NCBI GenBank assembly: GCA_022605955.1
Contig: JAKCOZ010000002.1
Coordinates: forward strand, 72,024,783 to 72,088,782
Direction: 5' to 3'
DNA length: 64,000 nucleotides
Source: Rallus limicola
Lineage: Eukaryota; Chordata; Aves; Gruiformes; Rallidae
The notes under the pieces are model-generated. The model saw only the letters and a list, made by a program, of their open reading frames with translations. It had not been told where the DNA came from and made no database searches. Positions 1 through 11,680 of the stretch are shown here, piece after piece. Position numbers and translations under genes: made by a program. Every line of letters starts with the position of its first letter. Within the stretch, counting starts at the first letter, position 1.

Positions 1-296
1 GATCATGCCTTCATCATAATTTTCGGAGATACTGATGGTGCCCAAATGTAAGAGTCAAAGGCATTTAACATTTACAAAACTTATTTGATAACTTACCCAC
101 TGTATGCTCCCACTGACTTCAGCAAGCTTTGAATCAAGGTTTTAAAACATCAAAAGGAAGAAAAAAAGGAGGAAAATTTCAAACAAAAATTGCTTTCCAA
201 TTCTGCTAGGCTTTGTAGTAAATCTATTAAAAGAAAGGGCAAGTCAATGTGAAATGCACCACCTGGCCTGTCATGCTGAAGATTTGACTGCCGTCT

Positions 297-470
297 CCAG
301 CTCAGGCAAGCCTATAAGCACAAGTATTAGCCTCATTGTGTTCAGCTAAACTTAAGCGCTTGCTAGACTGGCTTTTCTAAATAAGGCTGATTTTCTGAAT
401 GGAAACCTTCAGGCGCACAATGTACATTAGTATTAAAGCATAAATTGTAAAGTGTATTTTTTTCTGACCT
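297..470. other. candidate conserved non-coding segment
   Basis: This segment stands out from its AT-rich surroundings by its mixed composition, the lack of homopolymer runs, and CpGs kept in a region where CpG is rare (in TTAAGCGCTTG and CAGGCGCAC). It contains TTAAGCGCTT, a perfect 10-bp palindrome, and an ATTA-type homeodomain core. No open frame or repeat explains it. Calling it a conserved regulatory element is inference only, since conservation cannot be judged from one sequence. Confidence 0.2.
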
Positions 471-3400
471 GTGAATTTCATTGCTTCTATGGTTTGTGAC
501 ATCATAATGGTTCCTGAATGTTAGTGTTAGAGGAGGCAGAGAAAACAGCTTTTTGTAAACATATTATCGTGTAAATATTACTCTCGCTGGTCTTTTTAGA
601 ATAACAAATAACTATACATAATTAATTGTAATTTTCCTAGAAGAAGTGACATTATCACAATACTCATAAATATCCACAAGGCAGGGACTGTCCCAGGGGG
701 AGATAACTTCCTTTCAATGGTGTGATAAAATGTTCTCATCACGGACAGTATTTATTGCCTGTGTCTCTTGAGAGATGATTAAAACAGGAAAAGAGCAAAT
801 AAGCAGACAAAACGCATCCCTGCTAATGTTTGTTTCATAGGCTTTCTTCCATTAGTTTTAAACACAGTGTATTAATATGGGATCTGAAAATGAATATTTT
901 TCTTACTTCTACTTAGTTAATGTTTTGCTGTTTTTATTTTGGAGCAAAATTACTCAAGAAATAATCAAACCCTTAATCTCTTTTAGAAAATCCTACATTA
1001 AGGTACACCCTGTCATGATAGCCTACATACAACCCTCATCAATTATCCCTTCGTTTCCTTTAGTCAGCTACCATACACCTTTCCTTGCGAGCACAAATTG
1101 AAAGATAATTCATTATATTGCAAAAAAAATAATAAAAGGCATTCCAGCAGAAATTAAAATAAAATAATTACAATGAAATATTTCATACATTATTTGCTTA
1201 GCTAGTTCAATAAGGAATAAAGACTACTGTATAGCCAATTTTTAGATGAACAAGCCTTTTTTTTTTTTTTTAATCTATGGCTAGTCTTTCAGAAGGGCAG
1301 GTGACATTTCCTGCAAGACTGACTTCAGCTCATAATCCCCTTTTGGCAAGCCCTGGAGAATTACAGGTTGAACAATTTTCACAGTTAGGCACTCTAAGAT
1401 GAAACATTGTGGATAGGTTCACTTCGGCCAGCCAAATTGGTGAAAAATTCCCACTGCCAATATTTTCCTTTGTTTTTCTGAAGTTGACCTCTCAGTATAG
1501 ATTAGATTCATACCACCTAAAAATAAGTCTGGTTTCTGCAAAGCAGAAAACTTATCTGTGTTGTCATGGTATAAGTATTTCCGGTTTTATGTTCAGAAGT
1601 AACTTCAGATCCTAAAATGACCTTCAGTTTCTTGGGTTTTTTTATTAAAAAGCTCATGGTTTTGCTTTTTTTTCTTGTTTTAAATGTAGGTACCTTTTTA
1701 TATTTATGATTTAAGAAATTATTCAATATCTCTTTTTATGATACTGTTTAAAACTTCCATGAATCCATCAGTTACTTGCTTCAGAAAATATGATGCAGGG
1801 TTGTAGGAAAGGGTCAAAATGCCACTGGAAATGAAAGTATGACAGTGCACTCAAGATTCATTAAGGTTCGGTTCCAGCATGAATTAAAGAGACCAGCAAA
1901 TCCAATTAATGAAAAACTGTACTACTCCTTACACTATTGCAGTATCTTAGAAACTCTGGCACTTAGTCATATGATGCTGAAAATGAAAATTTGATATTTA
2001 ATTTCCAGAAGTTGGAACTTAATTCTTATTTTTCTATGCCATTTAGTGTCTTTTGTATTAACTTTATGGCTAATATTTTAGCTAATTTCTGGTTAAGTAG
2101 GAACCATTAGGAAGCCATTTTAATACTTGTGAACTATATGAACTGGAAAATGAAACAATAAAAAAATATATTATCTAGTAAATTTATTTGTCTTTATTGG
2201 AGGAAAAAAAATTTGGAGTATTGAAAAATATTAAGATTCTCTAAGGTTCAGGTGAATGTTTTATTAGATCTAGCTGTGTTGTTTGGGCTGCAAATATGAT
2301 CATATCAGAATCCTTTAACCTTCGCAAATATCAGCCAGTGGTGATGAGGTGAAAACATGTTTAGATAAAAGAAGATATCAAGTGCTTACTTCAGAACTGC
2401 AAGATAAATTTTTGTGTGGTTTACAGTTTTGCTTACACTGAAGGTCTTACCTCTTATATTTCCTTCAGTACCACAAATAATTTTCTAACAGAGCTAATGC
2501 AGTGATCATATTGTGTTCCCTGATTCTTCTCTACATGTCAAAAGAGTAAACAAGTAACATAGGATTCAAGATAATGGAATGTATTTTTAAAACCAAGCTC
2601 CTTAATAGCTGCAGTTTTTAAAAACCATGGCCAAAAATTTTTTGTCTCCTGGTTCCTTACAAGATAACTACAGCTGTTTCTCCACATGATAAACACATTG
2701 CAATGCATGTTACATGACAGTAATTAGACACATCATGACCAACAACAGCCTGGAATTAAATTTAAACTTTTTTTTTAAACATAAACCTTTGATGAACATA
2801 CCAACAAACAAGGTAGTTGTGGTGCAAGCAGTGCAGTTTAAAAAAATTAGTTAATTTCCTGCACGCAATTTGTGGGATATGAATAGTCCTGTAAATACTT
2901 AATGGTAGCTTAACTCTAGAATGAGCTAACATCTGCTCAGTTTTAGGCCAAAGTGGGTAATGTAGATGATTTATGCTCTTTTTTCTTGCTATTACTTTTT
3001 TTTTTTCTCTAAATGTTGAAAATATTTCATAACAAAGTCATACTTTTCCTTTAACTGCAGCAACACTTTTACTACTCACCTCTCTAATAATTTTAAAAGA
3101 AAAATAATAGAAATTTTAATGTCTATTTTTTTATTAGTGTTTGATTTCAAGCTATGATTAACATTAACTTCTATCACTGAATTTTATTTAAAGAATCATT
3201 CATCTGGGTGCCCTGAGGTGACAATCAATTATTTTATCAGATTTTATTAGAAAAAATAAGATAATTGATTTTTTATGAGAAGAAACATTTAACACTTATC
3301 TTCCAATTTCAGAAGTCCCTTATTCAAAATATGTGTTTTTAATATGCTTGTAATTGGATTTTTTAGTGTCCCTAAACATGAAAGATGTGCGCAACAAAGT

Positions 3401-4419
3401 TCAATTAAGAAAAACCTTAACCTATAACATGTGTAGATTAATATGGATCCTTACAACATCATGATCTAATCATCTAATGTCAATGACTGGGATATGGCAA
3501 GTCTATAAGCAGAACCAGACTCAGGTCAGAAAAACAGTGAAGATTTTTTTCTTATGAGAGGGGACTCACACTTCTGAAGACGGAAGTGCCATAAAAGGAA
3601 AAAGCCATGAAAATGAAAACCATAATCCTTGTGATTAGAATTATTAGAAATGTACCTAGACAACTAATTCTACTTCTTATTTAAGCTTGGGCTTACGCTA
3701 GGGCTTCTAACCTAACATGCAAGCTTCAGGGATCTTGGATTCTATGTTTTGCTTCAATCATTTGATTTTTAATTTCCATGACTTTTTCCATGAGTTTTCC
3801 AGTGAGTTTTCCATGCCTACTTACAATAAAAACTTTACCATAATGAATTGCATCATATTATATTGTGAAGCTGCTAATCAGATGCAATTATAACCTGAAT
3901 ATTTTAAATGTTAGCAGGCATTGTCATTAATATTTTCTACTTTATTTTCCTACAACCAGTAATCATGTAAGTGGGCAATTGACCCATACTCTATATCCCT
4001 CATAAGCTCGGTAACAGCAACATAAATGAACCTCATCCACATTGCAAGGTGTCATATTTTATTTGCTATTCTTGAATTTCTCCTGAATGTTTCCTGGAAA
4101 ATCTTGACAGGACTTGGGATTCATTTGTGAGGAACAAAATGGTTTCTGAAATTACAGAACTTCCTGTAAGGTCAGAAGAACCTTGGCTGTCCAATGATAT
4201 CCTAAATAGCCCTCCTGGATCTTCATTCAGTTTTCAATCAGAACGTATTCCTATAGGGGTACAATAAAAATCATCAAACACAGAATGAAAAGTTTGAAAC
4301 AAGTATTTGAGATAGAGAGAGGTAACATAGTCATATGGGAGAATAAGTCTAAGTAACTGGATGGTTTTAAGTGAAACTGATTGCACATTGCTTTAAAATA
4401 ATTTTTTTACTATTGACTT

Positions 4420-4833
4420 TTTTTCCTCAAAATACTCTTTCACCATTTTTTTTTAAAGAGGCTGTCCAATTTTCCTACATTTTGGGGACTGACCTTACAC
4501 ATGGGAAAGCTACAGATATTCAAATGCAATAGGACTTGGTATGTTGTAGGAGTTTACATGCAAGCTGGCCACTGCAGCCTCAGTATACAACGGACACAAG
4601 AGTCTTCACTGAAAGGATATAGTTACAGTTGTGTGAAGGTGGGAGTTGTTCCAGTTTGTACTGTGACCATGTCAAACAGGTCAGAAACAGGACAGCTCCA
4701 TTTAAATAAGTTCCTTTTTGAACAAATCCTGAAGGAACCTTTTCAAATAGTTGGGGGTTTTCTGTATTGCCTTCTTTTAATTTTCAGGTATGTCTCTCAG
4801 ATTCACACTCATAACAGCTGCTTTGTTCTATAG
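4420..4833 (+). other. unassigned long open frame, possible exon
   Basis: An open frame of roughly 135 codons runs from a TGA just before 4420 to the stop near 4833, with an internal ATG at 4501. I recognise no domain. A T-rich tract ending in AAAG/AG at 4458-4460 resembles a splice acceptor. CAG|GTATGT, with the boundary after 4787, is a close match to the vertebrate donor consensus. An exon from about 4459 or 4461 to 4787 would therefore be open throughout. Against this, an open frame of this length is only mildly unusual for 64 kb of AT-rich DNA, and the protein has no recognisable motif. It is most likely chance. Confidence 0.15.
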
Positions 4834-6659
4834 CGATTGTTTCATGATACTGTTTTTGTTTATAGGACAGGACATAATACGACAGATAAAAAAAAATTGC
4901 TCTTTCTTTTACTATCACAGACTTGCTGCACAAATGGAAGTTTCTGAGCTTTTATATCTCCTCCTCTGTAAAGACTGTTTTTAGTTTTCAAGTATATTTC
5001 GGGTTTTGGGGTGTGTTTTTTTTCTCTGTTAAAGTGATCTCAAGATAACTTTATAAAAAAGAAGTTTCAGAGTGTTTTTAGTATATTGCAAGTTCGCTTC
5101 CAAGTACATTCCCTATATAAGTATATTAAAAATACAATACTTCATTGTAAGAACTTTCGCACCAAATTCCAGTCTGGAGTGAATTTTACAGCTAAGTTAT
5201 AAGCCCCAGAAAATACAAGTTTATAATGGAAATGATGACAGACTTCTAATTCTGCCCACTGAAGTGCTGCTGGAATGATTTTCTATGCTATGTAAAGGCT
5301 GCTTCAAAGTTTTCTATTTTCCCCCTGTCAAGACAACAGGACCCATTTTGGAAAGTCAGGCTATTGACTAAAAATAGATTTGTACTTACAGTACCATACC
5401 ATGACATTAAATTGAGTTTATTCAGCTGTTAATTTCCTCCTCATGGTCATGTTATACTCCTTTCTGAAGTTTGCATTTTTCATGTTGAAAATAGCAATAG
5501 GCAAAGCAAAGGCTTTACTTAATGGGACAGAGTATCATAGATAATTGGGAGTATTTGGAGGTTTTTCTTAGTGAAAGGATCATACATCAAGAGTTGGGGA
5601 ATCTGTGATAGTAAAAGCGATGACACTCCAGGAGTAGTAAGTTTAACTAATTTCAAGAATATTACTCAAATTCCTGTTTTGGGGATTTTTTAGGTTTTCT
5701 TCAGCACACAAAGTATTAATATAGGGCACACAGAGGCCTGTGAATTTTCAGTTTCACACTATTTCTATCAATCTAAAGATCTATTTAATGGGTGAACTCC
5801 ATGCCTGGTTTCTGACTACAGCTTTTATCAATTTTAATCTTCTGGAGCGTTGTATATACTACATAAATGAGTGTTAGAGATAATAAATCAAAGTAGAATA
5901 CCCTGGTATGTAATTTTCCAAACCATGTATTAAAATCTGCTTTATGGAATATATAGGAGATAAAATTTCTGTAAACTCTGAATGAAACCATAATAAGTAA
6001 TTCTAGCCTTTCCCATTTATTCACAGATTAATCTTTACATTTTTTCCATAAGATGGCTACAAATATTTTACATATTATAAAGCAGGTGCACATAAGAACA
6101 ATGTCTTTGATCTGCATGAGAGTATAGGAAAGATTTTCATCATCAATCATACATCTGCATGTATAATCATCTTTGATGCATATGCTTTGTTTATAAATAT
6201 AAAATAGCACACACTATTAGGATATTAATTTATTATTTGATAAAAAATATTTTCAATATATAGGGTTTCTCTACACATCTTTTATCACCCAACTTATTTA
6301 GTAGCCTGCAAATCTGACTATTAAGATTCATTCATGTTGAATGAATATACTGTAATGTATCACCAAATGTGTAAGCAATGATGAAAATATGTGAAATTTT
6401 CAGGAGAGCTCCCCATTGGCCTACTGTTCCATTTAAAATCAACATGTGTTTTATCAATGCGATTAATAATCTTTTTAAAACTAAATTTGACAGAAGAGGA
6501 TGCTGCTACAGGTATTTTAAAATTCTTCCCTTCATTTCTTGACCCACTAAAGGGTGTGAACATCATTTCACTGCACCAAGAGATCACAGATCTTATTCTA
6601 TGAGAATCATGCAAATAATAGCATGGGAAAGTGAGGCATACCACATTTAAAAGTTTGGT

Positions 6660-6741
6660 AAATCATATAGCCTGGTCTCTTCTACTATTTCTGTGATGTA
6701 AAATCATATAGCCTGGTCTCTTCTACTATTTCTGTGATGTA
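6660..6741. repeat. exact 41-bp tandem duplication
   Basis: The 41 bases at 6660-6700 are repeated without a single difference at 6701-6741. The unit begins AAATCATATAGCC and ends CTGTGATGTA. Sequence on either side does not continue the match, so this is a simple two-copy tandem duplication rather than part of a longer array. The perfect identity points to a recent event or a copy-number polymorphism. Confidence 0.97.
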
Positions 6742-6955
6742 ATTTTCCAAATACACGTTTCCTTAATTCTCATATATTAGCTTAAATTCATAGCAATTTG
6801 GCTTCAGAAGAATGCCTGCACTTTTTGCACATTCTGCACTCCAGTCTTTCACTGAATGTAATGAAAATCTGAAATATTCTAAAGCATTACATCACTGAGT
6901 ATTTTTAAAGAAATATTTTGATGAACCAGTATACACTGAACAAGGAAAAAGTTAA

Positions 6956-7435
6956 TCTAGTCCCAACCCCCCTACCACTGCCAGGGACACCCTTCACTAG
7001 CACAGGTTGCCCAAAGCCCCATCCAGCCTGGCATCGAACACTGTCAGGGAGGGGGCAGCCACAGCTTCTCTGAGAAACCTCTGCCAGGGCATCACCACAT
7101 TCACTTCTAAAAAATAAAATCTTCCTTACACCTAATCTTAATGCACCCTCCTATAGCTTAGAGCCATTACCCCTTGTGCTGTCACTGCATAATCTTGTAA
7201 ACAGTGCTGCTTCACCTTTCTTGTAGACCCCTATTAGGTATTTGAAGGCTGCTATAAGATCCCCCTCAGGATCCTTCTGTTCTCCAGGCTGAACAAACCC
7301 AACTCTCGCAGCCTGTCTTCACAGAAGAGGTGTTCCAGCCCTCTGATCATCTTCATGGCTCTCCTCTGGATGCAGTCCAACAGCTTTACTGGGGAGTCCA
7401 GAGCTTAATGAAGTATTCCAGGTGTGGGCTCACCT
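6956..7435 (-). mobile_element. CR1 LINE fragment, 3' part, minus strand
   Basis: Read on the plus strand, this begins with the inverted CR1 3' region (CTAGTCCCAACCCCCCT) and runs through the antisense C-terminal part of CR1 ORF2. Typical blocks are GAACAAACCCAACTCTCGCA and the segment around 7355-7380 coding, in reverse, for the conserved DC/QRRA-type tail of the reverse transcriptase protein. The terminal octamer repeats are missing, and the copy stops near 7435 within ORF2, so it is 5'-truncated like most genomic CR1s. The reading frame is broken by many substitutions. Assignment to CR1 is firm; the subfamily is not determined. Confidence 0.93.
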
Positions 7436-10400
7436 AGGTAGCTCAAAACGTCTCATAAATTTAGCAAGATCCTCATCTTTATTGCACAAATGTTAATGCA
7501 ATCTTTCAGTTTCTTGCTGTTCAGTTCTTAGCTCTGGAAGCTGCTCTTTTTACATTTTCTCTTAGTAGCATAAAGATAAACTTGGAGTTTGTTAGTAATC
7601 ACATGATTTTTTTTTTTAAAAAACAACAGAGAAAATGGCAATTTGCCAGGAGCTAGAGAGCTCTGTTACTCTTTCTTCAAGGATTTGCTGCATGACTGTG
7701 AGAAAATTTGTTTCCAAATTCCTTATAGAATCCCCCTTTACAAACTACTAACCAGCATAGTCTTTGACACTGCTTATCTTGGCTTGTGTAGGCACATGTT
7801 TGTGACCAGGTGCAGATACATATATGTGCACACATATTGTGTGCCAGCCTCCTGCATCAAACATTAAAGACCTCTAGATGAAATGCTGCTGGGCAAGACT
7901 GATCCTCAGTGTTTTGGGACCTATCCTGGCCTGTGACGTACAGAGAGAGGGCTAAGGCACATCTGCTCTCATCTTGCATCAGACAAATCTTTTGGGTCAC
8001 AGAAATTGGGCTGGGCCTTTCCTTAGTCTGAAAGACAATTGAAATAAATAGTTTTAATGGTCAAATTTACCAGGTAACTTGGTGATTACTTTGGCTGCCA
8101 ATTTATTGTTATTGTTAATTTTTACTTCTGTAAATTTTCTGACAAGAAAGTGACTTATCCATTATGGAAGTTTGCTCATCTCATAAAAAAAACTCAAAAA
8201 AACCCCAACCAAACACAAATTAGCACAAATGTATTCACTTTGCCAATTCTCATAGTTAATGGGTTAAATGTGCTGAAAGAATTGCACCATTTTCTTTTTT
8301 TATTTCACTAGATTTTAAAAACAGGTGGGTTTGCTTTTTCTTAATGGAGCTCCAAATTAAGAGAAATTTAAAGTAAATTCACTGGGCTGAATTTGAGTAA
8401 GGGAGAAGGCTGTTTTTGTGCCCTGTAGCTCCTGTTCTTCCTTCCTGTCCACTGTATCAGTAACAAAAGAAGGATTGCTCCTTGTTTTCAGATTGCTTTA
8501 CGTATTTTTTTGCAAAACAGTCATGTTATTGGATTAATAATATGTTTCATTTTATGTCATTTTCCATCTGACAAGAAATTTATCTTCTGATTGGTAGCAC
8601 AACTTCCAATGCTTCAATGAAGATCTCTCCGAAGCAACACTCTAGAACACACCCTGTTACATATCATATCTTGTCTGAAACTAAAACTCAATTTTGTTTA
8701 ATAGTACAAGCTTATCATCATCTTTTAGACTTCCAGTAGTGACCAAGGATGAGTGCTTTTTCTAGTCGTCTTCTCATTCTTCTTTGTACATGCAAGCTTT
8801 GGTATTGATTTGATCAGTGTTCCCTGTGCAGAAATCAACCATCTGTGAACACTTTTGTTGAACTCACCCCTACAATCAAGTCTGAGACATCTCAGGAGAA
8901 AGCACAGAATTGCCTTAAAACCCTCATTTGCGCTGCCATCATCAGAGTACTGTGCTGTGAGTGTCTTCCATAATGCAGAGTGTTTGAATAGCTTGAGGGC
9001 TCTTCTAAATTGCTCTGGCTTATGGTAACAATAAAGTTCTGGAAACCTAGCCTTGCTGCCACAAACTTCTCCAGCATACTTCTTTTTTATAAACTGTATT
9101 TGTTTGGTGTATTTTAGCCTTCTGCTTGGATTTTGCTAGTCAAAGATTTGATGGTCTGTCATCAAATATGAAGTATGAGGGGCATGTGGCCTCAGAAACC
9201 TGAATATTATTTTTTCATGTGTAAACACCAGTGGTTACAGTAACAGGCTTTTAGTTTCCATCCTTTATTTCAAATCTTCCCTTAAGCACAGCATTTGTGA
9301 CTGAGCTAAACTTCATATTCACTGAATATACTATAAGAATATCAGCCAAAGAATTAAATTATCAGTGTAACTTTCATGTTAAGGTGCTCCCAGGATGGTG
9401 CTGTGCAAGTGAAATATTTCAGGATACACTGCTGAGTGACACCAACTCTAAAGCACCTAGCCTACCCTTTTTATTAGGTCTTCAGAGTCATTAAGACTTT
9501 CTATTTTTAGGGCATTGTGGGTTAGCTTTGTTTGGTTCTGCACTGAAGAAATACTGAAAATGCGTCTGAAAATGTCTTTTTATTGCTAAGGACTAAAAAA
9601 AAATGTCTGAAAAGTGATCAGAGATTCTTCATGCAATAATTACTGTTTTGCCCACATCTTTAAATTATGATTGCATACACAACTTTCTTATGCTCAGTGA
9701 GCAAATGTTACCAGGAGATATCTATTTAACATTCCATGTCTGTGGGACCAAGGGAGAGAAATAAAAGGGTAAACAAGCCACACTCTTGTCATGAGGGATT
9801 CCTAATCTTTCACGATGTGCATGGAACTCCTCAAAGTAAGCATGGACTGCCACTGATCAAAAGGTACCAGTTGGGAAAAAAGAAACTAGTCTGCATCTTG
9901 CTGAGAATCCCAAGGTAATCATAATGTGGTCTTAGGAATACCACTTTTCACTCAGAGATGAGATTGCTGTACTGCCCAACAGCTTGTTTGTTTGACATTC
10001 CCAGTTCCTTCTTATAGAGATACAGTCTTGATTAGGCCTGGATGTGCTTCTCTCTTCTTACATCTGCTTCCTTAGATATAGTCCTGCCATGTTAATAGAG
10101 ATGAACACATTCTGCTTTCATATGGTATCCAGTTTTGGACAGGACCATGGGCAAGTAACCATTGAATCTATGGCCAGAGTAAGTGAGGCTCCAAACCAGG
10201 TTCTTTTGTCCTTTACATCTGTGAGAGGCTTTCTTCCTGTGCTCCCATAGTCATCCATCTTGAGATATTTCCAATTTCCTTCCTTGCATCAATGATATAC
10301 ATTCTGCTCTTAGTGTAACATAAGACATTGGGCACAATGGTATTCATCTGCATGTATCAGAGACAAATTTTGCATTCTCCTTAAAAGCACATGCCACTTT

Positions 10401-11668
10401 TTCCGAGTGGGATCCTGTAAATTAAGTAATACAAGGTACTCTTAAATTTTCTATAATGATTATGACTTTAAGACAGTGGAACATATTTGTATGAGGTTTA
10501 AAGAGAAGTTGATAAATAATGGTTTATTTCCAGAAGTTTTGGGAAACTACTCCAGCATTTGCTGATGACTCTGTGCATATGTTAGTATCTGATCTGATCT
10601 TTGGAGATCAGTTAAAGATGATGTTAAGGGTATTATTTTAAGAATAGCAGAAATTTTAAAAGTTCCTCTGATGTATGTCTCTGATATTTATATCGGGATA
10701 AACAGCAAGAGATTATGTTGCAGGGACTAATTGCTAAGCTTCTTGAGGATGCATTCATACAGCTTCCCAAAGCCAGTAAGGCCTGTCAAGTTTTATAAAG
10801 GTCGAACAATTTGAATCTACATTATATTAGTTCTCACATTATGTTAGTTCTCTTTAATTACTGGTGGCGATTTAAACTCTTCTACTGATTCACTGTTGCT
10901 AATAATCTTTTGGCCTTCATCTAATTGAATAAGATGTCTTATGTCTCATTCTTGGCATGTAAAAAACTTTTACTCTTCCTTCATACAAACCTTTTTCTCC
11001 CCTGACACTTAAGATCACTATTCTCTTTTTATCTACATCGTCCCTGAAGACTCATGTAAATACTAAAGAAAAGAAAAAAGTCATCAAACCATTGTGAAAA
11101 GAGTAATTAGTGCTGATCTATCCATTTTTCTCTCTTCCACTCCTTTTTTTCTTTGTCCAGAACATTAATATTTCTCCCACCATTGCTAATGCATCACATT
11201 AGTTTCAGTCATTTCTTTGCATGCCATGCTGAACAGTGCCTCTTCATCTTTGGTAGTATTGTATTTTATATCTTTATTTTAAATCTTTACCACTTTTCCA
11301 TTACAGACTTCAGTCATGCTCTACATGATCAGTTAGTTTAGTTTTGCCTCATTTTTCAGGCTTCACGATTTTTTATGCATAGCTTAAAGTTTCTTTGTTG
11401 ACCAGAAATGAGCAAAACTTTTCCTAACAAGGAATTATCAAATGTAAATTGTATATGGTAGTTACATGACAAAGAATCCAAAAATTCAGGACTCAAAGCT
11501 AGCCAGATATAGTCAAAATGATGCTTGTGAAATATATTTGATTTCTGAGTAACTGTCAGTTTAACTGTGTGCATTCTTCTTTATTACTCAAGATCTTTTG
11601 TACAAACATAACTTATTAGCACTTTGCTGCTCATGAGAATGTCAGTGCCTCACAGGGCTACCTGCTTG

Positions 11669-11680
11669 CACGCATGCGTG
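11669..11680. promoter_or_regulatory. 12-bp perfect palindrome with two CpGs
   Basis: CACGCATGCGTG is its own reverse complement and alternates purine and pyrimidine throughout. Two intact CpGs are unusual in this CpG-poor DNA. The core resembles the NRF1 binding site (GCGCATGCGC) with changes at the outer positions. No gene or promoter elements are seen next to it, so a regulatory role is a guess. Confidence 0.25.

Larger units (their letters stand above)
1..6659. other. AT-rich unique DNA, no recognised gene
   Basis: No protein family, RNA gene or interspersed repeat is recognisable here. Stops are frequent in all six frames, and most open frames are short and of low complexity. A 15-base T run lies at 1257-1271. 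The stretch around 297-470 is less AT-rich and more complex than its surroundings and is listed as a candidate conserved element. One unusually long open frame at about 4420-4833 is listed separately. The segment may be intergenic or intronic. Confidence 0.6.
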
